Part shown: positions 29,472-38,156 of the stretch, piece after piece
Layout: the number at the start of each line of letters is the position of its first letter
Position numbering within the stretch: the first letter of the stretch is position 1
Assembly (NCBI GenBank): GCA_002724635.1
Contig: PBPM01000109.1
Coordinates: forward strand, 1 to 64,000
DNA length: 64,000 nucleotides
Origin: Rhodospirillaceae bacterium
GTDB lineage: Bacteria > Pseudomonadota > Alphaproteobacteria > UBA6615
Reading direction: 5' to 3'
Translations under genes and position numbers: made by a program
Notes under the pieces: model-generated
What the model saw: the letters and a program-made list of their open reading frames with translations, nothing else
Told to the model about the DNA's origin: nothing
Database searches by the model: none

Positions 29472-30533
29472 TCAGCCGGCCGGGCGGCGGCCGTGATAGG
29501 CATTGTCCAGCAGCTCACGAATGCTTTCGCGCGTGACCGGACGCGGATTGTAGTAGGGATTCTCGACGGCAATATCGGCGGCACGGTCGAGATCCGCTTC
29601 GGTCATGCCGAGGTCGCGCAGTGCCAGCTTGGCGCCGATAAACTCCGCGAGATCATATAGCGCACCGGCCGGGTTATCGGTCTCGAGCGCTCGCGATAGA
29701 CGCTCCTTCGCATCCGGCGCCGCGCCGATGTTGTAGGCGGTCGCGTGAGGAATCATGATGGTATGTGTGTCCGCGTGGGGCAGGTTGAAGCTGCCGCCCA
29801 GCGTGTGACAGAGCTTGTGATGGAGCGCCATCCCGACCGTCCCCAGAGACGCCCCCGCCAGATAGGCGCCGTAGAGCGCGTCGGTGCGAGCACCGATATT
29901 CTCGGGCTCGCGCACCACGAGTGGTAACGCACGAGCCAATGCACGCACTCCCTCCTCAGCCATCATCGAGACAATCGGATTGGCGGTCTCGGAATACATC
30001 GCCTCGATGCAATGGGCGATCGCGTTCATGCCGCTGGGCGCGGCAATATGCGCCGGTAGAGTGCCGGTCAGAGCCGGGTCGTAGACCACGGTCGTCGGCA
30101 ACACCTTTTTGTCGCGCCCGGTTTTCTTGATTCCAGCTTCGGTAAGGCCCCAGATCGGCGTCATCTCCGAGCCGGCATATGTCGTCGGAACCGCGATGAT
30201 CGGTAGCCCGAATTCCAGCGCGATTGCCTTGCCAAGCCCGATGGTTGAGCCGCCCCCGACAGCAACGCATGCATCCGCGCCGAGCCGCTGCGCCTCTTCC
30301 CTAGCAGCCTGGGCCACCTCGACGGGGACATGCATCTCGGCCTTGTCGTAGATGCCGGCAGATCGGTCACCCAGCCGCCGGGCAACATCCTCCGCCTGTA
30401 CGCGCTGCTGGGGCGTGGACAGGACTAGCGCCTTGTCGAGGCCGAGGCGAGCCACCTCGTCGGCCAACCGTTCGAGGCTACCGAGCCCGAACACCACGCG
30501 GCTCGGCAGGGCTTCGTAGACGAACTCGTGCAT
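29472..30533 (-). CDS. maleylacetate reductase (iron-containing alcohol dehydrogenase family)
   Basis: RVVFGLGSLERLADEVARLG, AVGGGSTIGLGKAIALE, PTTYAGSEMTPIWGLTE, HHKLCHTLGGSFNLPHADTHTIMIPHA. Confidence 0.9.
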   Translation of the reverse strand: MHEFVYEALPSRVVFGLGSLERLADEVARLGLDKALVLSTPQQRVQAEDVARRLGDRSAGIYDKAEMHVPVEVAQAAREEAQRLGADACVAVGGGSTIGLGKAIALEFGLPIIAVPTTYAGSEMTPIWGLTEAGIKKTGRDKKVLPTTVVYDPALTGTLPAHIAAPSGMNAIAHCIEAMYSETANPIVSMMAEEGVRALARALPLVVREPENIGARTDALYGAYLAGASLGTVGMALHHKLCHTLGGSFNLPHADTHTIMIPHATAYNIGAAPDAKERLSRALETDNPAGALYDLAEFIGAKLALRDLGMTEADLDRAADIAVENPYYNPRPVTRESIRELLDNAYHGRRPAG

Positions 30534-30991
30534 CAGATTTCCCCCCTACCGATATCGGCGAAACTATTGCACAGGTGATCGAATGCATACAGTCCGGCGC
30601 ACGCTTGACCACCGCCTCGGGTTCGCGATACGAACCCCGCCGCATCGTATCGAGTAGATGCCAAGCCGGACCTCGCCTGCGCCGCACATCTAAGAGAGTG
30701 TGATTACGCCGGAGCCGATCCGGAACATATGTCGGAACCGTTACTAAGCTTTCCCGAGCAATTCATATTGCTTCCCTCGCCGGCGTGCTGGCCTTCGCGG
30801 TAGCAGACCCCGGCACGGTGCGGCGACAAGGTTCAAGTAGGCCCCTTTGGGCCCTCGGGACCCGCAATACGCCAGCGCATAGCTGTAGCGATCAGATCGT
30901 GACTCCCAGCAACGCCGGCTTTGTACTAGGTTTTTGCTAAACTGCACGCCGGTGCGGATGCATCAATCAACACGAGGACCGAGGGGACCCC

Positions 30992-31594
30992 ATGAAGACT
31001 AAGAATTTTACGCACGAGGAGATGGAAGCGCGGGTCGCGCGCTTTAAGTCCCTCAAGCCCCAGAGCAACAGCTACGACGCCGAGGTCGGCATCCCGCAAG
31101 CGGTCTACGAAATGATGACCGCACGGACGCTCTATCTGCTGATGTCGCCGGAGAATCAGGGGGGCCCAATGGCACAGCATCCCGCCGTTACCACCGAGGA
31201 CAAGATGAGCGTGATCATCGCCGAATGCCCGCCGGGCGACGGCCCCTTGCTGCACGCGCACCAGTTTACCCGCGAGACGTTCTTCTGTTTAAACGGCCGG
31301 TTCAAGATTCAGTGGGGCGACGAGGGCGAGAACGAGCTTTTGCTCGACCCGCTCGATATGATCGCCGTCCCCCCGGGGGTAGTGCGCCGGTTCGAGAATG
31401 TGAGCGACGAGACGGCGCGCCTGCTAGTTTGGATCAATGGCGACTCAGAGGAGGCCTTCAACGATATCGACCACCCGCAGATTGAGGCCGACCGCCTCGC
31501 CGAGACGTTCGGCGACGAGACACTGGAGAAGCTGCGCGGCATCGGCGTCAGCTTTGAGGCGGGCGTCGAGGACGGGCGCGACGCGGCGGAGTGA
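30992..31594 (+). CDS. cupin domain-containing protein
   Basis: GPLLHAHQFTRETFFCLNGRFKIQWGD...DPLDMIAVPPGVVRRFENV; N-terminus resembles the cupin at 2875-3426. Confidence 0.85.
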   Translation: MKTKNFTHEEMEARVARFKSLKPQSNSYDAEVGIPQAVYEMMTARTLYLLMSPENQGGPMAQHPAVTTEDKMSVIIAECPPGDGPLLHAHQFTRETFFCLNGRFKIQWGDEGENELLLDPLDMIAVPPGVVRRFENVSDETARLLVWINGDSEEAFNDIDHPQIEADRLAETFGDETLEKLRGIGVSFEAGVEDGRDAAE

Positions 31595-31666
31595 TGATCG
31601 CCGGCTATTGAAACAAGAAAGAGCGCCCGCGATGAGCCCTTTCTGATTTTGAGGACTCCCCGCCGC

Positions 31667-32842
31667 TCAGCTTTCGACCCCGTCCCGGGCCACGACGGGC
31701 TCGTCGGGAACCCCGCTCGGATTTTCCTTCCAGAAGGCCTCGTTGCAGTCTAGCGTCGCAAACGGCATGACCATCGCCGGATTGAACGGCACAGGTTCCA
31801 GACCCGCGGCGATTTTCTGCGGCCATTCGGGGTCCGCCAGTGCGCCCTTGGCGATGGCGACGAAGTCACCCTCCTCCTCGGCGATCGCGCGGTCGGCAAG
31901 CTCCGGATCGTGCAGCTTGCCATTGGCGAACACGGGCAATCCGGTGTGGCGCCGCGCCAAGCCCGACAGGGAACGGTCCGTGCCAAACACATGGTCGAGA
32001 CCTAGATGAGCGCTGCAGTCGAAGAAATCGATGCCCGTCGCCGCAATAGCCGGGAACACCACCTTCGCGTCATCATCGCCGTCGGGCCATACATAGGTCA
32101 GATCGTTAACCTTGGTCTGTGAGATGCGCACGCCGACCGGCACATTGGGTGCCGCGTCGCGCACCGACTGCATCACCTCGCAATGAAACTTCACCCGCTT
32201 CTCGATCGGCCCGCCATACTCGTCTTCACGCAGATTGGTGTGTACCGTCAGAAACTGGTCGAGCAGGTAACCGTTTGCACCATGAACCTCGACGCCGTCG
32301 AAGCCAATTTCTACCGCGCGGCGCGCGGCATGCCCGAAATCTTCAACCACCTGCGCCATCTCGTCTCGCGTGATCTCGCGCGGCGTCTGAAAGCCGGTGC
32401 CGGCGCCGCGGTAGCGCGGAATCTGTTCACCCCTCGGCGTCACGGCCGACGCCGAGATCGAACCCTCGACCCAGTTGTTGCCCTGGTTGATGGCGCCGCC
32501 ATGGAAGATCTGCATAAAGATCGGCGCACCCTCGGCATGCACAGCATCGATCACCTTGCGCCAGCTTTCCGCCTGCTCGTTGGTAGCGATACCCGGCTGG
32601 AACGTGTAGCCCTGACTGTATTTGAGATCAATATAGGCGGCCTCGGTTATAACCATGCCCCAGCCACCGCGTGCGAAGCGCGCGTAATACTCGGCCATCT
32701 GTTCAGTGGCGAGGCCGTCCTCGGTCGCACTCGTGCGAGTCATGGGCGAGACGATGCAGCGGTTCGCCATTTTCACGCTCCGGAGTTCTCCCTGCGCAAA
32801 AATATGCGGGTATATCTCGACCCCCGGTCCAGTCAACGTCAT
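31667..32842 (-). CDS. NADH:flavin oxidoreductase / Old Yellow Enzyme family
   Basis: NRCIVSPMTRTSATEDGLATEQMAEYYARFARGGWGMVITEAAYI, FGHAARRAVEIGFDGVEVHGANGYLLDQFL. Confidence 0.92.
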   Translation of the reverse strand: MTLTGPGVEIYPHIFAQGELRSVKMANRCIVSPMTRTSATEDGLATEQMAEYYARFARGGWGMVITEAAYIDLKYSQGYTFQPGIATNEQAESWRKVIDAVHAEGAPIFMQIFHGGAINQGNNWVEGSISASAVTPRGEQIPRYRGAGTGFQTPREITRDEMAQVVEDFGHAARRAVEIGFDGVEVHGANGYLLDQFLTVHTNLREDEYGGPIEKRVKFHCEVMQSVRDAAPNVPVGVRISQTKVNDLTYVWPDGDDDAKVVFPAIAATGIDFFDCSAHLGLDHVFGTDRSLSGLARRHTGLPVFANGKLHDPELADRAIAEEEGDFVAIAKGALADPEWPQKIAAGLEPVPFNPAMVMPFATLDCNEAFWKENPSGVPDEPVVARDGVES

Positions 32843-32907
32843 CTCGGCACTCCCCTCGTTACGCTAGTCATTGGTGTAACTTCATCCGGAACGTGGCTCG
32901 ACCAGAC

Positions 32908-33753
32908 CTACTTCTCGATCGGCACACCGACCAAGCTACCCCATTCGGTCCACGATCCGTCATAGCTGCGCACGCACTCATAGCCGAGCAGCTCCGTCAT
33001 GGTAAAATAGGCTAGGGTCGCCCGGTGGCTCAGCCGGCAGTACGAAATCACGTCCTTGTCGGGGGTGGCGCCGCGATATGCCAGCAACGCCCGCAATTCG
33101 TCCTCGTCCCGGAAGGTCATGTCGCCGTTCAGAAACTCGTCGAAGAATAGATGCTTCGCGCCCGGGATTCGACCCGCCCGTTCCGCCCCCACGTCGGGCG
33201 CGCCGATCATGTTGACGCGCTCGCCGTTATACTCCTCGGGAGAACGGTGATCGAGCAGCACCATTTTACCCTCTGCCGCGAAATCGTCGAGATGATCAAT
33301 GATTTCGGTGAAGCGCACGCGCATATGATCGTTGCGCTCCGTACCGGCCATGTAGCTGGCAGGTATGGCCTTGGGCAATTCGGTCGTCGTCGGCCGGCCT
33401 TCCTTCTCCCAGAGCACCCGCGCGCCGTTCAGCAGGCGCACATCCGGATGGCCCAGATAAGTGAACACCCACCAGCCATAGGTTCCGAACTGCACGGGGT
33501 CGCCGTAGCAGACGACGGTCGTGTCGTTAGAAATGCCGAGCGCACTGCAGCGCTCAGCAAATAGTTCCGGCGAGGGGAAGTCTCGGATCGCATCATCCCA
33601 CAGGAAATCCTTCCAGAAGAACCCGTGGGCGCCCGGAATGTGCCACGCATCATAGGATTCTGTGCCGTCCCAGTTGAACTCCAAGACCGCCACATTGGGA
33701 TCGTCGAGATGTTCCTCGAGCCACGCGCCGTCCACCAGCCTGTCCGTTGCCAT
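32908..33753 (-). CDS. sulfurtransferase (tandem rhodanese domains)
   Basis: WHIPGAHGFFWKDFLWD, LDHRSPEEYNGE, GRIPGAKHLFFDEFLN, ISYCRLSHRATLAYF active-site region. Confidence 0.9.
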   Translation of the reverse strand: MATDRLVDGAWLEEHLDDPNVAVLEFNWDGTESYDAWHIPGAHGFFWKDFLWDDAIRDFPSPELFAERCSALGISNDTTVVCYGDPVQFGTYGWWVFTYLGHPDVRLLNGARVLWEKEGRPTTTELPKAIPASYMAGTERNDHMRVRFTEIIDHLDDFAAEGKMVLLDHRSPEEYNGERVNMIGAPDVGAERAGRIPGAKHLFFDEFLNGDMTFRDEDELRALLAYRGATPDKDVISYCRLSHRATLAYFTMTELLGYECVRSYDGSWTEWGSLVGVPIEK

Positions 33754-33856
33754 TTCTCGCTCTCCGCCCGTTTTTCGCAATGTTAGGATGCGCGATGTAA
33801 CAGTGCCAGTCGGCGAAAATCAATCGTGCGGCGATAAGACGAACGGGAAAAGCGTC

Positions 33857-34759
33857 ATGACGATCCAGCGTATTGGAATTGTAAGTACAGGCGACATGGG
33901 CCATCAGGTGGGGCGCACCCTTCGGGAAGCTGGGTTCCGAGTTGTGACATCACTCGACGGACGCAGCGAGCGCTCGCGACGCCTAGCCAAACAGGCCGGA
34001 ATCGAGGATTCAGGCGAACTCGCTGCACTGATAAGGCAGGTCGATCTACTACTGTCCATCATGCCGCCCGCCGCCGCCGCCGGCTTCGCGTCGGATGTCG
34101 CCACGCTGATGAACGCAACGGGCGTCCATCCTTTGTTCGTCGACTGCAACGCGATCGCACCCGCGACAAGCCGCGAAATCGCCAACGTCATCACCGCCAC
34201 AGGTGCCGAGTATCTCGATGCCGGGATCATCGGCATGCCGCCGGCTCGGAAAAACCCGCCGCGAGTCTATATCAGCGGCGATCGGCCGGAGCGCCTGCAA
34301 ATCCTCGAACGGCCCGACATGATTGTGCGGACGCTCGCCGGCGGCATTGGCGCCGCATCCGCGATCAAGATGTGCTACGCGGCACTCAACAAGGGCGGAA
34401 TGACCCTCGAGGCGCTGGTGTTGATCGGCGCCGCGCAGCTCGGCCTGTCAGCGGAGCTGCACCGGGAACTGGTAGATGCCCAGCCCCATTTGCTAGCCAG
34501 CATGGAAAGACGGGTCCCGTGGTTGGCGGCAGATGCGGGACGCTGGTCGGGAGAGATGCTGGAGATCGCCAGGACATTCGCCGATGTCGGGCTCACACCA
34601 CGTATGCATGAGGGTGCAGCAAATGTGTTCGATCTGCTGGCGAACTGTTCCCTAGCGTCGGAAACGCGCGAGACCGCCGACCGGTCACGGAGTCTCGCAG
34701 CGGCGATAGAAATCTTCGCGGCTAGCCTTTCCGGGCACGGCCGCGACGCGGCGGGCTAG
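33857..34759 (+). CDS. NAD(P)-dependent oxidoreductase, 6-phosphogluconate dehydrogenase-like (DUF1932-type C-terminus)
   Basis: MTIQRIGIVSTGDMGHQVGRTLREAGFRV, YLDAGIIGMPP, GAASAIKMCYAALNKGGMTLEAL. Confidence 0.85.
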   Translation: MTIQRIGIVSTGDMGHQVGRTLREAGFRVVTSLDGRSERSRRLAKQAGIEDSGELAALIRQVDLLLSIMPPAAAAGFASDVATLMNATGVHPLFVDCNAIAPATSREIANVITATGAEYLDAGIIGMPPARKNPPRVYISGDRPERLQILERPDMIVRTLAGGIGAASAIKMCYAALNKGGMTLEALVLIGAAQLGLSAELHRELVDAQPHLLASMERRVPWLAADAGRWSGEMLEIARTFADVGLTPRMHEGAANVFDLLANCSLASETRETADRSRSLAAAIEIFAASLSGHGRDAAG

Positions 34760-35258
34760 CCGCCTTCGGCCCGCCGGACCGACCCCCCCCCGAACGCCCG
34801 CCGCCGGTGCGCCCCTTACTCTGACGCTCGGCACCACCACCACGGCTCATCTTGCGAAGCTTCTTGAGAAGCGCATTCAATTCACGCCGCTCAAAGCGCA
34901 GCTCCTCTTCGGCTTTGGCCTCGCCACGCACCGCGCGAATTTCTTGGTCGAGCTGATTGATGACGTTCTCGATTGCACGCATCACCTCGTTCATCTGGCT
35001 GCGGTCGCGCACTCGCAAGACCACTTCCTGATTCATCATCAGATCCGAGAAGGCGACGGCGTCACTATCGCCCAGACGGGCGAGCGTGCGATCGATCTCG
35101 GTCCAGGCCCCGTGCCAGTCGCCATACACCGAGGGCGCTTTTTTGTTTCCGCGTGCCCGCGCGACGATCTCGAGCTGGACCATGATGCGAACGAACTGCC
35201 AGACGATGATCCGAAGTTCCTTGGAGGCGCCGGCCGTCTCCGCACTTGGTTTGTTCAT
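34722..35258 (-). CDS. hypothetical protein: helical N-terminus and Gly/Arg-rich basic tail
   Basis: MNKPSAETAGASKELRIIVWQFVRIMVQLEIVAR...GGGAERQSKGRTGGGRSGGGRSGGPKAASPPRRGRARKG; ATGA overlap with upstream SprT-like gene. Confidence 0.8.
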   Translation of the reverse strand: MNKPSAETAGASKELRIIVWQFVRIMVQLEIVARARGNKKAPSVYGDWHGAWTEIDRTLARLGDSDAVAFSDLMMNQEVVLRVRDRSQMNEVMRAIENVINQLDQEIRAVRGEAKAEEELRFERRELNALLKKLRKMSRGGGAERQSKGRTGGGRSGGGRSGGPKAASPPRRGRARKG

Positions 35259-35776
35259 TGGGGTACTTCCTCGCGCAGCCGGCCGCGTTCGGGACCGCAG
35301 TCGGCACAGCAGCAATCCTTGATATTGCGGCGCGGGCGCCGAACATAGTGATAGGCCTGCGCACAGCCAGTGCAGCGCCAGGTGATCTTGGCGTTGGCCT
35401 CGCGCGACAGATAGGAAATACGGTGCCGCACGTTCGGCACCTCGCCGAGTAGCAGCATCATATCGCGCCAGCACGCGTCGTGACGGCACGGTCGTTCGTG
35501 GAAAAGATCGGCAAGGACATGGGCGCATTCATGCAGAAAGGTCGCGTCACGGTCCTCCTCACGTCCGCTCTCCAGCAGCCTTTCATTCAGGACGATCCGG
35601 CGCTCCGTCGTATACGCCGCGCCCGCCAGCGTGCGCGCGCGCCGGCTGACGACCACGACGCAGTTGAGCATCTCGCGGAATGCCTGCCCCTTGTCCGCGG
35701 CACGCGACAGGCGCGCGGCGAGTCCCCAGCGCTCGGCGAGCTCGCGCACCGTACCGATCTGGCGGAGACCATTCAT
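35255..35776 (-). CDS. SprT-like zinc metalloprotease domain protein (start uncertain; ORF open to 35875)
   Basis: DATFLHECAHVLADLFHERPCRHDACWRDMMLLLG and C-terminal zinc-ribbon-like WRCTGCAQAYHYVRRPRRNIKDCCCADCG. Confidence 0.85.
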   Translation of the reverse strand: MNGLRQIGTVRELAERWGLAARLSRAADKGQAFREMLNCVVVVSRRARTLAGAAYTTERRIVLNERLLESGREEDRDATFLHECAHVLADLFHERPCRHDACWRDMMLLLGEVPNVRHRISYLSREANAKITWRCTGCAQAYHYVRRPRRNIKDCCCADCGPERGRLREEVPQ

Positions 35777-35819
35777 GCGCGCATTCACGCTCGCCTCAAG
35801 GGCGGCATTAGCACAAGCG

Positions 35820-36326
35820 TTAGCGGGCAATGGAGATGACCCTCCCGGCATGTTCGGGACGCGGCAGATTATCATGGCGCAACGCCAACGCGTCGAGACG
35901 GGCGACGATCGCGCCGGGCATGGCCACGGAACGCCGTGCGGTCATGTCTACATGCAGGCTGATCAGCTCGTTCGTTGATGCGAGATAGCCCTCCTCGGCG
36001 TGATACATGAAATGTATGTAGTGGAGCAGCTTGGCATCATAGGCGAGCAGCTGGGTCTCGAACCGCATTGGCGCGCCCGCCATCAACTCGCGATCGTAAG
36101 TGATGTGGCCTTCCAGTGTGAAGGTGGAGGCGTTATTCGCCTTCAGGTATGCCTCACCCAGCCCCACGAAATCGAAGAACGCGTCAGTCGCATGATCAAA
36201 GGCCAGCATATAGTAGGCTAGGTTCATGTGGCCGTTATAGTCGATCCACTCGGGCTGCACGCTCTCCTGATGCAACGCGAGCGGCGCCGGCATCCCGGCA
36301 ATATCATCAAGGGTCGGATCGTTCAT
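35820..36326 (-). CDS. thioesterase family protein (4HBT hotdog)
   Basis: EWIDYNGHMNLAYYMLAFDHATDAFFDFVGLGEAY, TFTLEGHITYDRELMAGAPMRFETQLL. Confidence 0.85.
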   Translation of the reverse strand: MNDPTLDDIAGMPAPLALHQESVQPEWIDYNGHMNLAYYMLAFDHATDAFFDFVGLGEAYLKANNASTFTLEGHITYDRELMAGAPMRFETQLLAYDAKLLHYIHFMYHAEEGYLASTNELISLHVDMTARRSVAMPGAIVARLDALALRHDNLPRPEHAGRVISIAR

Positions 36327-36711
36327 GCGCGGAGCATAATGGGTGTGACCTGCGTCGCAAAACCCCGGCCATAGGGAGTAAACTGGGAGCCCATCGCTTT
36401 AATCGATGCGGAAACAGTCGTCTGTGAAGGACGTGAAAAGCGGTGGTCAAAGACCGTGGACCCCGAAGCCTTGAATATCAGGACCTGCGCCACCGCCGAT
36501 CACCCCATGCATAAATTCAATCGTCTCTGTCTCGTTCCGATCATTCTCCAGAACTATTGCAAAGGTTATTCAAGGAATCATAAAACGCATTTTTGTTGTT
36601 TTCGAGGCCTGCCGAAGCATTTCATATGTTGAGGTCGGCAGAAGATCCGGCTCGGCGCAACAGTCAGCAACCCGATAGATACGCCCCATTGGCCATTATC
36701 AGGAAATTCCC

Positions 36712-37452
36712 ATGAACAGGATTGATCTCGGTGGCCGCAATGCTATCGTCACGGGCGCGGCGCAGGGAATCGGGCTTGCCATCGCCGAGCGTCTGAAAAA
36801 GGAGGGCGCGGAGGTCTGGCTCTGGGATATAGACCCGGACTCCCTTTCCGCGACGGTAGACCGGCTCGCAGGGATCCGGCTGTGCGTGGACGTGGCTGAT
36901 CCAGATGCGGTTGAAGCCGCCGCCGCTGAGGTCATGGCCAAGAGCGGCAGGATCGACATTCTCGTCAACAATGCAGGCATTTCCGGAGCCAATGCCCCTG
37001 TCCACGAATATCCGGTCGACGAGTGGCGAAGGGTCGTCAACATCGACCTAAACGGCACCTTCTACTGCTGTCGTGCCGTGGTCCCGCACATGCTCGCCGC
37101 GGGCTCGGGGCGGATCGTCAATATCGCCTCGGTCGCCGGCAAAGAAGGCAACCCCAACGCCGCGGCCTATAGCGCCGCGAAGGCAGGCGTCATCGCTCTC
37201 ACCAAGTCGCTCGGCAAGGAACTCGCGGGGCACGATATCGCCGTCAACGCGATCACGCCGGCCGCGGCACGCACGGCACTTTTCGACCAGATGACCGAGG
37301 AGCATGTGGACTACATGTTGTCGAAGATTCCACGCGGCCGCTTCGTCACCGTCGAAGAGATCGCCGGCATGACGGCGTGGCTCGCCTCGCCCGAGAACTC
37401 TTTCTCCACGGGAGCCGTATTCGATATGTCGGGTGGGCGCGCGACCTATTAG
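36712..37452 (+). CDS. SDR family oxidoreductase (3-oxoacyl-ACP reductase-like)
   Basis: VTGAAQGIGLAIAERL, LVNNAGISG, YSAAKAGVIALTKSLGKELA. Confidence 0.92.
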   Translation: MNRIDLGGRNAIVTGAAQGIGLAIAERLKKEGAEVWLWDIDPDSLSATVDRLAGIRLCVDVADPDAVEAAAAEVMAKSGRIDILVNNAGISGANAPVHEYPVDEWRRVVNIDLNGTFYCCRAVVPHMLAAGSGRIVNIASVAGKEGNPNAAAYSAAKAGVIALTKSLGKELAGHDIAVNAITPAAARTALFDQMTEEHVDYMLSKIPRGRFVTVEEIAGMTAWLASPENSFSTGAVFDMSGGRATY

Positions 37453-37461
37453 CGCGCGGCA

Positions 37462-38028
37462 CTAACCGCCGTAGCGGCCGATATAGGCGGCGAACGACTG
37501 GAGATGCGCTGCCACGAACTTGCGCGAATCCTCGTCCACCAGTCGGCCCTCATCCGTGTCCATGCGCTGCCCGGCGAGGCCAACGAAGACCTCGGGCTTG
37601 CTCATGACCATCGCGTCGAGGAACACCAGAACCTGACGCAGGTGATACTGCACCCGCGCGCCGCCCAGTGGGCCTGGTGACGCAGTCTGGATCGCGACCG
37701 GCTTGCCCGCGAAGGGCTGATCCGGCAGCCGCGAGATCCAGTCGAGGGCATTCTTCAGAGCGCCCGGCACCGAGAAGTTGTACTCCGGCGTAACGATCAT
37801 GACACCGTCGGCCGCGGCCACGGCATCGGCCAGCGCCGTGATCGACGTGGGAACGCCGTCTGCGGCCAGCAAATCGCCGTTGAACAAGGGAATGTCACCG
37901 ATACTCGGAGATTCCGTAATCTCCATCCCCGATGGCGCAAGATCCTGCAGGCTGTTCATCAGCATGCGGTTGAGCGACCCGACGCGCAGGCTGCCGCAAA
38001 TGGCGGTGATATTGAGTTCTTTGCTCAC
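37462..38028 (-). CDS. NADPH-dependent FMN reductase family protein
   Basis: ITAICGSLRVGSLNRMLMNSL, GVMIVTPEYNFSVPGALKNALDWISR. Confidence 0.9.
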   Translation of the reverse strand: MSKELNITAICGSLRVGSLNRMLMNSLQDLAPSGMEITESPSIGDIPLFNGDLLAADGVPTSITALADAVAAADGVMIVTPEYNFSVPGALKNALDWISRLPDQPFAGKPVAIQTASPGPLGGARVQYHLRQVLVFLDAMVMSKPEVFVGLAGQRMDTDEGRLVDEDSRKFVAAHLQSFAAYIGRYGG

Positions 38029-38156
38029 ATTCGACTCCAGTCTTGAGGGGCGTTCGACACCCGGAATTCAGGCGCGCGATTGTGATGAACCGGGCACGTC
38101 CAGCGCAACCGCTAATTCCACCGGGCGTGCGCAGAATGAACACCGCGAAGCGGTTG

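Noticed and set aside
30534-30991. Possible remnant gene in the 460-bp gap before the third cupin
   Set aside because: No frame gave a recognisable motif; treated as intergenic.
36327-36711. Possible coding remnant (FAIVLENDRNETETIEFMHGVIGGGAGPD...)
   Set aside because: Short, no family recognised, and the region looks like the AT-richer promoter of the SDR gene.
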